The notes under the pieces are model-generated. The model saw nothing but the letters and a program-made list of their open reading frames with translations, was not told the origin of the DNA and searched no databases. A DNA stretch of 64,000 nucleotides from Acidithiobacillus thiooxidans ATCC 19377. GTDB taxonomy: Bacteria > Pseudomonadota > Gammaproteobacteria > Acidithiobacillales > Acidithiobacillaceae. How positions within the stretch are numbered: the stretch's first letter is position 1; every line of letters begins with the position of its first letter. The position numbers and the translations under genes were made by a program. Positions 15,766-24,288 of this stretch are shown here, piece after piece. The stretch spans positions 866,501 through 930,500 of the forward strand of contig NZ_CP045571.1 in the NCBI RefSeq assembly GCF_009662475.1, written 5' to 3'.

Positions 15766-17297
15766 TACTCCTGTACGGGTGGCGGAGTATTTTCTCCCTT
15801 TTCTGGAGCTGGCTTCTTGAGAAATAAAATCAGCGGAATCATCACCAGAAAACCGTAAAATACCAGCACAAATGCATCGAGGGTGCCGCGCATGTTGGCC
15901 TGATTATACAGAACAATATTACCCAGAACCTGCCAGGTAGTTGGATTCTGGGTCATCCCAGCCGCTGCCAGATATTGGTGAAACGCCGGATTGAAGGGGT
16001 TGATGAATTTGCTCATCTGGTTCCAACCCACCTGAGTTTCCTGGCTCATGACGGTAGACACGATGGCGATGCCGACACTGCCACCGAGGGTTCTCATCAA
16101 ATTGAAAATTCCCGATCCCTCTGCCTGCTGTGATTTCTTGAGGGTTGTAAAAGCCAGAGTAAACAGGGGAATGGTCACCAGACCAAAACCTATGCCGCGA
16201 ATAAAGCTGGGCCAGATCACCCAGTCTATATTGATATTGAGGTCGTACAATGTGGTGAGATAAGTTCCAAAAGCGCCAATTACAATACCGACCAGCACAA
16301 TATCGCGGGGATTGATGCCCTTGCCGAGTAGACGGCCGGCCAGCATCATCGCCAGCATTGCGCCGATTCCTTGAGGCGCCATAGCCAGTCCGGCCGTAAA
16401 GGCCTCATAGTGCATCAAGGTCTCCAGCATGATGGGCAAAATCACCATGGTGCCAAACAACGCTAGTCCAAATATACCGATTCCCATGCTGCCAATAGCC
16501 AGATTGCGGTCTTTGAGGAGCCGCAAGTCGACAACCGGATGCTTGACACTCAGGGAACGCCACACAAAAAAGAGCAGCCCGAGGATGGTAATCAAAGTCA
16601 GGATGATGATGGTTTGTGAACTGAACCAGTCATCCTGATCCCCGAGGCTGAGAATACCTTGCAGAGACCCCAAACCCAGGGCCATCAGCGCAAATCCAGT
16701 CCAGTCCACGGGCCGGGGGTTTGCGCTTTTGCCGCCGTCCGGCACACTTTGCATCAGTAAAAAGGCGAGAATCCCAAAGGGAATGTTGACGTAAAACACC
16801 CAGCGCCAACTGAGCGTGTCCGTCAGATAACCACCCAGAGTCGGTCCAAGAATCGGTCCCAGCATGATGCCCATACCGAGAATCGCCATGGCCTGACCAC
16901 GTTTATTGGCCGGATAGGCTCCGAGCATGATGGTTTGCCCGACAGGTGCCAGGGACGCCCCGAAAATGCCCTGAAGAAAGCGCCAGAGGACAATCTCGGT
17001 AAGACTGTGGGATTGTCCGCATAGTGCCGAAGAAATCACGAATCCCACCACACTCCAAAGCATGATGTTGCGTTGTCCGTAACGTTCCACCAGAAGGCCG
17101 GTAAGGGGGAGTACAATGACGTTGGCCACCATATAAGCGGTGAGCACCCAGGTGATCTGATCACTATTAGCCTGCAGGGAGCCACGCATATAGGTCAGTG
17201 CCACATTGACAATGGTGAGATCCAGAACCTGCATCACTACTGCAAGCATGACCGCCACGGTGATGACCAGACGGGATGTAGACTGCTCTTGCGCCAC
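15765..17297 (-). CDS. DHA2-family drug efflux transporter (EmrB/QacA-like)
   Basis: A 510-residue major facilitator with about 14 membrane segments. It carries the family signatures LDLTIVNVAL in helix 1, WVLTAYMVANVIVLPLTG, and the motif C-like GPILGPTLGGYL in helix 5. Such pumps expel hydrophobic drugs by proton antiport, often with an EmrA-type adaptor, but no adaptor is adjacent. Start is GTG 17297 with AAGGAG nine bases upstream. A consensus promoter overlapped by a TetR-type palindrome lies directly upstream (17337-17380), so repression relieved by a ligand is expected. No TetR gene is in the window. Confidence 0.85.
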   Translation of the reverse strand: MAQEQSTSRLVITVAVMLAVVMQVLDLTIVNVALTYMRGSLQANSDQITWVLTAYMVANVIVLPLTGLLVERYGQRNIMLWSVVGFVISSALCGQSHSLTEIVLWRFLQGIFGASLAPVGQTIMLGAYPANKRGQAMAILGMGIMLGPILGPTLGGYLTDTLSWRWVFYVNIPFGILAFLLMQSVPDGGKSANPRPVDWTGFALMALGLGSLQGILSLGDQDDWFSSQTIIILTLITILGLLFFVWRSLSVKHPVVDLRLLKDRNLAIGSMGIGIFGLALFGTMVILPIMLETLMHYEAFTAGLAMAPQGIGAMLAMMLAGRLLGKGINPRDIVLVGIVIGAFGTYLTTLYDLNINIDWVIWPSFIRGIGFGLVTIPLFTLAFTTLKKSQQAEGSGIFNLMRTLGGSVGIAIVSTVMSQETQVGWNQMSKFINPFNPAFHQYLAAAGMTQNPTTWQVLGNIVLYNQANMRGTLDAFVLVFYGFLVMIPLILFLKKPAPEKGENTPPPVQE

Positions 17298-17336
17298 CAG
17301 TTGGGCTCCTTGATGGGGAATGATAATCTGTCAGAT

Positions 17337-17380
17337 ACCGACCGTTCGGTCAGTATAGAGAGGAACATGCTTGCTCGCAA
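17337..17380 (-). promoter_or_regulatory. Sigma-70 promoter with TetR-type operator for the DHA2 pump
   Basis: On the minus strand, TTGCGA (17375-17380) and TATACT (17352-17357) are 17 bp apart. The palindrome ACCGACCGTTCGGTCAGT (17337-17354) overlaps the -10 box and start site, a typical TetR-family repressor position. A near-identical site lies upstream of the RND operon at 47133-47146. Confidence 0.7.
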
Positions 17381-17462
17381 GAGCAGCTGATAGAGCGGTT
17401 AAGCAGCAGGGAAGACCTCAAAACCGGGCGCAGGGCTGTTTTGATATACGCCGTTGTTCAGA

Positions 17463-17492
17463 CCAAAAAAAACCGGCCATAAAGGGCCGGTT
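17463..17492 (-). terminator. Strong rho-independent terminator
   Basis: Perfect 8-bp stem AACCGGCC / GGCCGGTT with a 6-nt loop. On the minus strand it runs into eight U residues. It ends the transcript of the small gene 17510-17662. Confidence 0.85.
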
Positions 17493-17509
17493 GTGGAGGA
17501 TAAAAATGA

Positions 17510-17662
17510 TCAGGCGGCACGGGGAACCGCCAGATCCCGCAGATCCTGATTGTTCATGAATGCCTGGTGCAGTTCTTCATCAGAAACGTTGGCAAAGCAG
17601 TAACCGGCTTCTTCCAGTTGGTAAACCAGCGCAATCAATTCAAATTCCTGTTCCATTTCCAT
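17510..17662 (-). CDS. Unrecognised 50-residue small protein
   Basis: A minus-strand frame of 50 codons starting MEMEQEFELIALVYQLEEAG and ending DLRDLAVPRAA. A clear GGAGAA site lies eight bases upstream of ATG 17662, and a strong terminator follows 18 bases after the stop. That gene-like framing supports it as a real transcription unit. The peptide is acidic and likely helical, has one cysteine in AGYCFANVSDEEL, and no signal peptide or membrane segment. It is weakly reminiscent of short leader-like or adaptor peptides, but no family is recognised. It stands alone between the DHA2 pump and the pseudouridine synthase gene. Confidence 0.65.
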   Translation of the reverse strand: MEMEQEFELIALVYQLEEAGYCFANVSDEELHQAFMNNQDLRDLAVPRAA

Positions 17663-17749
17663 GACCGTTCTCCATCAGTAAATAAGGTATAACTAACATA
17701 CACAGATATTATGGGCCTGTCAATATCATAAATATCTAATATAGTCGGT

Positions 17750-18520
17750 TCAGGGTTTTAGAAGCCTTTCTTCGTCCGGGCTCAGCCAGCGCCACTGTCC
17801 ACTGGACAGACTGCCCAAAAGCAGATCTCCTACAGCTACTCGAATCAGGCGTAACACTTCTGCATCGGCGCCTTGCAGCAGGCGACGAATCTGCCGGTTA
17901 CGCCCTTCCTGAAGGACAATTTCCAGCCATTGGGTTTTTCCTCCGCAGCGCAGCTCACGAATTTGCATGGGTAGGCATGGCTTGCCGTCCAGGCTGGAGT
18001 GCTGGGCAATGTGCCGAAAAACTTCGGCAGGAAGAGGAGGGCGGATTTGCACGTGGTAGGTTTTGCTGACGTGCTGATCAGGATTCAGCAGAATCTGGGC
18101 CCATTCTGGATCGTTACTGAATAACAATAACCCGGAGCTGGCCTGATCCAGACGTCCTATGGGTGCCAGCCAATGGTCGGAGGGCAGTAAATCATAAACG
18201 GTGGGCCGTCCTCTTTCATCGGCGCGGGTACTGACAACGCCCCGGGGTTTATTCAGCATCAGCACCTTGCGAGCCTGTCCGGTCAGGCGTTGTCCCGCCA
18301 CGGAAATCCGGGCATCGCGAAGTGAAAAACGGGCTTCCGGCTCGTAAATGATCTGCCCGTTGACGGTTACCTTGCCGGCCCGAATCCAATCGGCGGCCAT
18401 GCTCCGCGAGCACAGTCCTGCTTTGGACAGGAGTCTTGCCAATTCATGGCGAATTTCTCCCGGTCTGGTGTCACTTGGGTTTAGTGAAAGCTTTGAGCTA
18501 TGCTTATGAGGATATTTCAT
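17750..18520 (-). CDS. RsuA/RluB-family rRNA pseudouridine synthase
   Basis: A 256-residue enzyme that isomerises a specific uridine in ribosomal RNA. An N-terminal S4 RNA-binding domain (RHELARLLSKAGLCSRSMA, DWIRAGKVTVNG) is followed by the catalytic domain with GRLDQASSGLLLFSND, in which the aspartate of GRLD is the catalytic residue, and LQEGRNRQIRRLL. Length and the S4 domain fit RsuA, RluB or RluF; the exact rRNA site cannot be assigned. The gene is divergent from the ferritin-like gene at 18538, with only 17 bp between starts. Confidence 0.85.
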   Translation of the reverse strand: MKYPHKHSSKLSLNPSDTRPGEIRHELARLLSKAGLCSRSMAADWIRAGKVTVNGQIIYEPEARFSLRDARISVAGQRLTGQARKVLMLNKPRGVVSTRADERGRPTVYDLLPSDHWLAPIGRLDQASSGLLLFSNDPEWAQILLNPDQHVSKTYHVQIRPPLPAEVFRHIAQHSSLDGKPCLPMQIRELRCGGKTQWLEIVLQEGRNRQIRRLLQGADAEVLRLIRVAVGDLLLGSLSSGQWRWLSPDEERLLKP

Positions 18521-18537
18521 CGTTAAAGGATCTCAAG

Positions 18538-18849
18538 ATGGCACATGAAACAATGCACGAGCCTTTGGAGTCGCTGTCCAGTGATACGCTGGACATTCAT
18601 CGGGCGATATCCTCGCTGATGGAAGAATTTGAGGCGGTAGACTGGTACCAGCAGCGCGCGGATGCCTGCAATGATCTCCAGCTCAAAAAAGTGCTGGAAC
18701 ACAATCGGGATGAAGAAATTGAGCACGCGGCCATGGTTCTGGAGTGGTTGCGCCGTAAAATGCCGCGTCTGGATAAAGAGTTGCGTGAATATTTGTTCAA
18801 GGACGGTTCCATTACCGGTCATGAAGCTGAGGCGATGGGTCGGGAATAG
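18538..18849 (+). CDS. EncFtn-type (encapsulated) ferritin-like protein, stand-alone
   Basis: A 103-residue two-helix ferritin-like protein matching the encapsulated ferritin family: MHEPLESLSSDTLDIHRAI, EEFEAVDWYQQRADAC, and HNRDEEIEHAAMVLEWLRR, with the iron-binding E/E-x-x-H pattern in EEIEH. EncFtn forms ring decamers that oxidise Fe(II) and normally load iron into encapsulin shells. Here the product ends EAEAMGRE, without the usual C-terminal shell-targeting tail, and no encapsulin gene is within the window. An AAAGGA site precedes the ATG. Iron handling would suit an iron-rich acidic habitat. Confidence 0.8.
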   Translation: MAHETMHEPLESLSSDTLDIHRAISSLMEEFEAVDWYQQRADACNDLQLKKVLEHNRDEEIEHAAMVLEWLRRKMPRLDKELREYLFKDGSITGHEAEAMGRE

Positions 18850-18859
18850 TATCGCCCAT

Positions 18860-20017
18860 TCAGGGAATGAAGCGGGCACACAATTCATTGTAAAAGTTCA
18901 TTCCCCGGGCGGTGGGCTGGATTATTTCGGTATCGTCATACAGTAAACCCTCGCGGCGGGCACGGCGAATCTGTGGTTCAATCAGCAGACTGTCTAGGCC
19001 GGTGCATTCAGTAAACAGACGGTTTGAAAAACCTTCGGTCAGCCGCAGGGCATTCAGCATGAATTCAAAGGGGCGTTCTGCTGGTGGAACCGGGGTGTAT
19101 TCTCCCAGGGTTTCCATATTACTGAGCGCGTCGATCATGTAGCTCTCGGGTCGGCTGGGTTTGCGGCTACGCCAGATGCCTTCCGCCTGGGTGATTTTGC
19201 CATGAGCCCCGGCGCCAATTCCCAGATAGTCTCCATATAGCCAGTAATTGCGGTTATGCTGGCATTGTTGTCCGGGGCGGGCGTGCGCGGAGATTTCGTA
19301 GCGAGCCAAACCGTGATGGTCCAGTTCACTGCGCAAAATATTTTCCATATCCGCCGCGGTATCCTCGTCAGGGAGATGGGCTGGAGGATGGCTGGCGAAG
19401 GGAGTGCCCGCTTCCAGGGTGAGCTGGTAAAGGGATAAATGGGGAGGCTGATATTGTAAGGCCGCGTCCAGGTCTGCCAGGGCTTCAGCCGTGCTCTGGC
19501 CGGGCAGGGCAAACATGAGATCCAGATTAAAGCTGGCAAATTGCGCAGCAATGGCTTTTTCTACGGCCCGATGGGCGGCAGATGCATCATGAATGCGTCC
19601 CAGGCGTTGCAGGTGCACATTATTGAAAGACTGGATTCCCAGAGACAGACGGGTAACCCCGGCCGCACGAAAATCAGCAAATGCTGCGGCTTCAATGGCA
19701 CCGGGATTAGCCTCCAGGGTCACCTCCATGGCAGACAGGGGTTGCAGGCGGGCCCGGATGTCGGAAAGCAGCTGGTTGATGATTTCCGGTGGAAACAGGC
19801 TGGGAGTGCCCCCACCGATAAAAATACTGTGCAGACGTCGCCCCCAGATGCGTGGCAGTTCCCGATCCAGATCAGCAATCAGGGCGCGGGCATAACGCTC
19901 TGCAGGAATATGGTCTGCCGCATGTGAATTGAAGTCACAATAAGGACACTTGGCTTTACACCAAGGCAGATGTACATATAGTGAGAACGTGGAGGATGGT
20001 TTCAGGCTGGGATTCAT
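18860..20017 (-). CDS. hemW: HemW-like radical SAM protein
   Basis: A 385-residue radical SAM protein with the cluster motif CKAKCPYC (C-x3-C-x2-C, residues 20-27), preceded by YVHLPW, then FIGGGTPSLFP and LGIQSFNNVHLQRLGR. These mark the HemN/HemW group. The short length and the cluster context without the HemN N-terminal extension favour HemW, a haem chaperone inserting haem into respiratory proteins rather than a coproporphyrinogen oxidase. ATG 20017 gives the usual short N-terminus; an in-frame start at 20098 adds 27 residues with no support. It diverges from the LON-domain gene. Confidence 0.85.
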   Translation of the reverse strand: MNPSLKPSSTFSLYVHLPWCKAKCPYCDFNSHAADHIPAERYARALIADLDRELPRIWGRRLHSIFIGGGTPSLFPPEIINQLLSDIRARLQPLSAMEVTLEANPGAIEAAAFADFRAAGVTRLSLGIQSFNNVHLQRLGRIHDASAAHRAVEKAIAAQFASFNLDLMFALPGQSTAEALADLDAALQYQPPHLSLYQLTLEAGTPFASHPPAHLPDEDTAADMENILRSELDHHGLARYEISAHARPGQQCQHNRNYWLYGDYLGIGAGAHGKITQAEGIWRSRKPSRPESYMIDALSNMETLGEYTPVPPAERPFEFMLNALRLTEGFSNRLFTECTGLDSLLIEPQIRRARREGLLYDDTEIIQPTARGMNFYNELCARFIP

Positions 20018-20042
20018 GAATACTCGTGAGAGGAACAGCATA

Positions 20043-20600
20043 GTGACGGATACGCATACAATACCCCTATTTTTACTCCGAACCGTACTTTTTCCCAAGG
20101 CCTTAGTCGGATTGAGAGTGTTTGAACCCCGTTATCTGGACATGGTCAGCAGCTCCCTGCGCCATGATCATGGTTTTGGAATTTGTTTGACGCACTCTCG
20201 GGGAGATGGTCATGCGGAGCCGGAACGGGTAGGAACACTGGCGCGGATAGTGGATTGGGGTGGTGAGCCAGGGATTCTGGAAATTCAGGTGGAGGGGCAG
20301 CGACGCTTCAGCATTCAGGACTGGCATTATGAGGGGGCTCTGGCTATGGCCTCGGTGCACTACTGGGCGGAGGAGCCGGTAGTGCCCATGCGCCGGGAAG
20401 ACGATACCCTGCGCGCCATTTTGAAGGAATTGCTGGGTGAAGAAGCGGCCCGGGACCTGGATGCCAGTACTGCAGGTATGGTGCTCGCTCAGGCACTACC
20501 GGCTTCTCCAGAGGAAAAGCAGGATCTGCTTCTGCTGCAGGACCCCCTCGAACGATTGCAGCGCATTCATCACCTGCTGCAGCGGCGTAGCGGAGCCTAG
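20043..20600 (+). CDS. LON N-terminal (substrate-binding) domain protein
   Basis: A 185-residue protein consisting only of the LON N-terminal domain: IPLFLLRTVLFPKALVGLRVFEPRY, described by its LFPKALVGLRVFEPRYLDM core, and later RVGTLARIVDW. It has no AAA+ or protease part, so it is the small stand-alone type. GTG 20043 was chosen because GAGAGG lies nine bases upstream; earlier in-frame starts overlap hemW. The last four bases overlap the convergent cNMP-binding gene. Biological role is not established. Confidence 0.8.
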   Translation: MTDTHTIPLFLLRTVLFPKALVGLRVFEPRYLDMVSSSLRHDHGFGICLTHSRGDGHAEPERVGTLARIVDWGGEPGILEIQVEGQRRFSIQDWHYEGALAMASVHYWAEEPVVPMRREDDTLRAILKELLGEEAARDLDASTAGMVLAQALPASPEEKQDLLLLQDPLERLQRIHHLLQRRSGA

Positions 20601-21091
20601 TGCTTGCCCTTGCCGTAAATGTAGGTAGAAAAATCCGTATAATTCTGGGAAAGATTACGAAACAGGTGATCCAGACTGATGATAGCCTGTTCCAGAATGT
20701 TGACCGTGATATAAGGTTTCTCTACTTTCAGGCGCTGATAACGGGCGCGAGTCAGGACCAGAACCTGGGTGTCTTCGCTTTTGGCGAGAATGCGAGCGCT
20801 ACGTGGTTGCCGGTCAAAAAAAGACATTTCTCCAGCCATTTCTCCTTCCTTGACCCGCACGACCTCCATTTCATCACCATCGGCGGTATGGTGAATGATG
20901 GCCATTTCTCCTTTGACGCAAAAAAATAATGCCTCACCCAAGGTGCCCCATTCGGCAATGACCTGATCGGCGCGAAACTGGGCATGGGTGACGTATTCCG
21001 CCAGAGTCTGAATTTCGGCAATGGTGAGTGACTGAGCTAGATGGTGCTGCTTCAGAAATTGGGTGATTTCGACATGCGCGGTAGCAGACAT
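20597..21091 (-). CDS. Cyclic-nucleotide-binding-domain protein
   Basis: A 164-residue protein made of a single cNMP-binding beta-roll (residues 15-130) with GTLGEALFFCVKGEMAI, GEMAGEMSFFDRQPRSA (the phosphate-binding cassette region) and a C-terminal helix. No DNA-binding or enzymatic domain is attached, so it may act as a small regulatory or adaptor subunit. GGAGCGCCTC precedes the ATG. Ligand and partner are unknown. Confidence 0.8.
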   Translation of the reverse strand: MSATAHVEITQFLKQHHLAQSLTIAEIQTLAEYVTHAQFRADQVIAEWGTLGEALFFCVKGEMAIIHHTADGDEMEVVRVKEGEMAGEMSFFDRQPRSARILAKSEDTQVLVLTRARYQRLKVEKPYITVNILEQAIISLDHLFRNLSQNYTDFSTYIYGKGKH

Positions 21092-21196
21092 GAGGCGCTC
21101 CTCGTTCCTTGGGGTACGACTGCATTATAGGGGGTTATGGTGAAAGAAGGACAGGTCTACAATGCGCCTATCCTCCATCATGATGAGTATCCGTAA

Positions 21197-21925
21197 ATGA
21201 ATCGACCCAGTGGAAGAATGGCAGACGCTCTGCGCCCGATAGAAATTACCCGCAATTTCACCAAACACGCCGAAGGCTCCGTACTGATGGCCTGCGGGGA
21301 TACCAAGGTGTTATGTACCGCTAGTATTGAAGAAAAGGTTCCGCCTTTTTTGCGTGGGGCGGGGAAGGGATGGGTGACTGCAGAGTACAGTATGTTGCCC
21401 AGAGCGACTCAGGATCGGATGCAGCGTGAATCGGCCAAGGGAAAAATCTCGGGTCGGACCCATGAAATTCAGCGGCTGATCGGGCGTAGCCTGCGTGCAG
21501 CCGTTGACTTGCAGGCCTTGGGTGAGCGCACTATCTGGGTAGATTGCGATGTTTTGCAGGCGGATGGCGGCACCCGAACGGCCAGCATCACGGGTGCCTG
21601 TCTGGCGGTAGCCGATGCTCTGCAGACCCTGCGCAAAAACGGAAAAGTACAGGGTAATCCGTTACGCGACTGGGTAGCTGCCATTTCCGTCGGGATGTAT
21701 CAGGGGCAGGCCGTACTGGATTTGGACTATGCCGAAGATAGCCACGCGGAAGTGGACATGAATGTGGTCATGACGGGTGCTGGCGCTTTTGTAGAAGTGC
21801 AGGGTACGGCTGAAGGCGCTGTTTTCAGTGATCAGGAAATGGCCGCCATGCTGGCGCTGGCGCGTCAGGGCATTCGCGATCTGATTGCCCGTCAACGCGA
21901 GGAAATTCCTGAGGCTTTGCCTTGA
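21197..21925 (+). CDS. rph: Ribonuclease PH
   Basis: A 242-residue phosphorolytic 3'-5' exoribonuclease that trims tRNA 3' ends. It has the expected length and signatures [50 protein letters not shown] and [19 protein letters not shown]. The stop codon overlaps the TTG start of rdgB (TTGA), so the two are coupled. Confidence 0.95.
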   Translation: MNRPSGRMADALRPIEITRNFTKHAEGSVLMACGDTKVLCTASIEEKVPPFLRGAGKGWVTAEYSMLPRATQDRMQRESAKGKISGRTHEIQRLIGRSLRAAVDLQALGERTIWVDCDVLQADGGTRTASITGACLAVADALQTLRKNGKVQGNPLRDWVAAISVGMYQGQAVLDLDYAEDSHAEVDMNVVMTGAGAFVEVQGTAEGAVFSDQEMAAMLALARQGIRDLIARQREEIPEALP

Positions 21926-22545
21926 AGCCCATCCTGCTGGCCAGCAGTAATGCCGGCAAAATCCGGGAAATGCGGACACTGCTTAACGCGCACGGCTACA
22001 CAGTCTATGGGCAGGACGAGCAAGGTATTAAAGGTGCTGAAGAAAGTGGCAGCACATTTGTGGAGAATGCCTTGCTGAAGGCCCGTCATGCTGCGGCCAT
22101 CTCAGGGATGGCGTCTCTTGCGGAAGACTCAGGCCTTTGCGTGCCCGCCCTGCAAGGTGTACCGGGATTGTTTTCGGCCCGTTACGCCGGTCCCGGCGCA
22201 ACCGATGCCGAGAATAATCAGCGCTTGCTCGAGCAGATGCGTGCTTTAACCGGAGCATCGCGTGCAGCCTATTATATTGCCTGCATGGTCTTTATGGAGT
22301 CAGCCGACGATCCCGCCCCCATTGTGGCTCAGGGATTCTGGATGGGAACCATTGGTAAAACGCTTCAGGGGAAAGGGGGTTTTGGTTACGATCCGTTATT
22401 CTGGCCACTAGGCGGTGCGCGAAGTGCGGCTGAATGGACACTGGCAGAAAAAAATCAGTTGAGTCATCGCGCCCATGCTCTGCGGCGTCTTTTGGCTATG
22501 CTGCAGGAACGTCAGGCACCCCAGCCGCTATCAGAAAGTGATTGA
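21922..22545 (+). CDS. rdgB: XTP/dITP pyrophosphatase (RdgB/HAM1)
   Basis: A 207-residue house-cleaning nucleotide pyrophosphatase removing deaminated purine nucleotides. Signatures: [12 protein letters not shown] at the N-terminus, [11 protein letters not shown] and [23 protein letters not shown] and the conserved [11 protein letters not shown] near the C-terminus. It starts with TTG overlapping the rph stop. Its last 34 bases overlap the end of the convergent sigma-factor gene. Confidence 0.93.
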   Translation: MKPILLASSNAGKIREMRTLLNAHGYTVYGQDEQGIKGAEESGSTFVENALLKARHAAAISGMASLAEDSGLCVPALQGVPGLFSARYAGPGATDAENNQRLLEQMRALTGASRAAYYIACMVFMESADDPAPIVAQGFWMGTIGKTLQGKGGFGYDPLFWPLGGARSAAEWTLAEKNQLSHRAHALRRLLAMLQERQAPQPLSESD

Positions 22546-23375
22546 CGCAGTCGGGTCAGGGCTCTGACCTGCAACTGGCGGACGGCCTCACGGCTGACGC
22601 CCATACGTTCGGCCACGGCTTCCAGCGTCATGGGCGCATCTCCATGGATGCCGTAGCGGAAGATCATCACTTCCCGTTGCTTTTCATTCAGTTCCGCCAG
22701 ATGCTCCCGGAGTGCCTTGCAGATGGACTCACGGTCGTAGTCCATGTCGGGGCTGGCGGTATCGCCTGGTACCTGTTCAACCCGACTGGGGCCATCCGTA
22801 AATTCCTCATCCAGCGAGCAGACGCGAATGTCGGCAAAATCCAGAGCGCGCATGGTACTTTCACGCACCCCCAGGGCTTCCCGGCGTTGCTCGCGCCGGG
22901 CGTCTTCTGTTGATTCGCTTTCATCTTCACCACGCTGCAGGTAAGCATGCAGCGATTTTGCCAGATAGTCCGGCAGTCGGATGAAGCGGGAACGGATGAG
23001 CGCACGTTGCATGGCTTCCCGAATCCACCAGGTGGCATAGCTGGAAAAACGGGTACCAAGACCTTCACGGAAGCGATCTGCGGCACGCAGTAAACCCATG
23101 TAGCCTTCCTGAAGCAAATCTTCCTGACTGAGACCTTTGTTTCGATAGGCCCGGGCAACCGCTCTGACTAAAGGCATGTGCGCAGAAATCAGGGTGGCTC
23201 TGGCGCAGTCATCTCCCTGACGCAGACGGCGGATGAGTTGCAGTTCCTGATCCTGAGTGAGAAAGGGACTGCTCTGATCGCCTTCTATAAAATCAGTCAG
23301 AGGGGGCGGGTCAATAGCCGGCGCGACATCGGGTAATGCTTCGTTTAATTCTCTCACTTCCGTTCGCATGGGCAT
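22512..23375 (-). CDS. Sigma-70 family factor, RpoS-like group 2
   Basis: A 287-residue sigma factor. Region 2 is clear (GLSQEDLLQEGYMGLLRAADRF, then RFSSYATWWIREAMQRALI), region 3 begins IRLPDYLAK, and region 4 ends with [30 protein letters not shown]. Region 1.1 is missing. IRLP and WWIRE-type residues favour a group 2 (RpoS-like) factor rather than RpoH, but region 2.4 departs from standard RpoS, so I leave out a symbol. It probably directs stress or stationary-phase genes. The upstream region is AT-rich without one clear promoter. Confidence 0.8.
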   Translation of the reverse strand: MPMRTEVRELNEALPDVAPAIDPPPLTDFIEGDQSSPFLTQDQELQLIRRLRQGDDCARATLISAHMPLVRAVARAYRNKGLSQEDLLQEGYMGLLRAADRFREGLGTRFSSYATWWIREAMQRALIRSRFIRLPDYLAKSLHAYLQRGEDESESTEDARREQRREALGVRESTMRALDFADIRVCSLDEEFTDGPSRVEQVPGDTASPDMDYDRESICKALREHLAELNEKQREVMIFRYGIHGDAPMTLEAVAERMGVSREAVRQLQVRALTRLRQSLSDSGWGA

Positions 23376-23540
23376 CCCCTAGAATCAAAGACCACAATCA
23401 CTCTAACATTGTAATCTAATATTCTATATCTAAAAGAGTTTTTATCATTTCCTATATTAGCATTCTTTTTGATCATCCTGTCAAGCAGATGCAACTATAG
23501 TTTTGTGTTTTTTACAACGACTGCTGAGCGTGGTTTCTTT

Positions 23541-23569
23541 TTGACTCGCGCCGTTGATCTGCCTATACT
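23541..23569 (+). promoter_or_regulatory. Sigma-70 promoter of the rpsU operon
   Basis: TTGACT (23541-23546) and TATACT (23564-23569) are separated by 17 bp, 51 bp upstream of the rpsU start. This close-to-consensus promoter would drive rpsU, yqeY, mutS2 and dnaG. Confidence 0.8.
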
Positions 23570-23619
23570 CTGCCCCTTTCTCGCTAAGCTTTTATTTTTG
23601 ATGAGGTCAGAAACCTTCT

Positions 23620-23835
23620 ATGCCAACTGTTCGTGTTAAAGAAAATGAACCTTTCGAAGTGGCGCTGCGGCGCTTCAAACGCTCCTGTGAAAAAGCCGGA
23701 GTCCTGACGGAAGTACGTCGTCGCGAGTTTTATGAAAAGCCCACCGAAGAGCGCAAGCGCAAGGCTGCTGCTGCGCGCAAGCGGGCTTTGAAGCGGATGC
23801 GTCGTCAGTCCATGCGTTTGGTTCGGATGTACTGA
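23620..23835 (+). CDS. rpsU: 30S ribosomal protein S21
   Basis: A 71-residue very basic protein with the S21 pattern [20 protein letters not shown] and [18 protein letters not shown]. It belongs to the small ribosomal subunit near the mRNA exit path and helps initiation. First gene of the macromolecular synthesis operon, with yqeY starting four bases after its stop. Confidence 0.97.
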   Translation: MPTVRVKENEPFEVALRRFKRSCEKAGVLTEVRRREFYEKPTEERKRKAAAARKRALKRMRRQSMRLVRMY

Positions 23836-23838
23836 AGC

Positions 23839-24288
23839 ATGTCTTTACGCGAACGTCTTCAGGAGGACATGAAGGCGGCGATGCGCGCTCGTGAGTCTGA
23901 TCGTCTTACCACTATTCGCATGCTCCAGGCAGCGATCAAGCAACGTGAGGTGGACGATCGCCGCGAGTTGGATGATACCGAGGTTCTAAGTATCGCCGAA
24001 AAACTGATCAAGCAAAGAAAAGATTCTGCCAGTCAGTTCAGAGCGGGAAATCGCCCGGATCTTGCCGATAAGGAAGAAGCAGAAATTGTCATCCTTTCCG
24101 CTTATCTCCCCGAGCCCCTGAGTATGGAAGCCATTGATGCCCTGATTGCAGAAGCGGTTTCAAACACCGCCGCCAGCGGTCCCAAAGATATGGGTAAGGT
24201 GTTGAACAGCCTGAAACCGCAATTGCTGGGTCGGGCTGATATGGCGCTGGTTGCGGAAAAAGTAAAGGCGCGCCTGAATAACGGATGA
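23839..24288 (+). CDS. GatB/YqeY-domain protein
   Basis: A 149-residue protein of the YqeY family: LRERLQEDMKAAMRARESDRLTTIRML, then LIKQRKDSASQF and YLPEPLS, ending with the tail-domain pattern GPKDMGKVLNSLKPQLLGRADM. The domain is related to the tRNA-binding tail of GatB amidotransferases, but the cell function is not settled. It commonly follows rpsU, as here, and its end overlaps the mutS2 start by four bases. Confidence 0.9.
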   Translation: MSLRERLQEDMKAAMRARESDRLTTIRMLQAAIKQREVDDRRELDDTEVLSIAEKLIKQRKDSASQFRAGNRPDLADKEEAEIVILSAYLPEPLSMEAIDALIAEAVSNTAASGPKDMGKVLNSLKPQLLGRADMALVAEKVKARLNNG

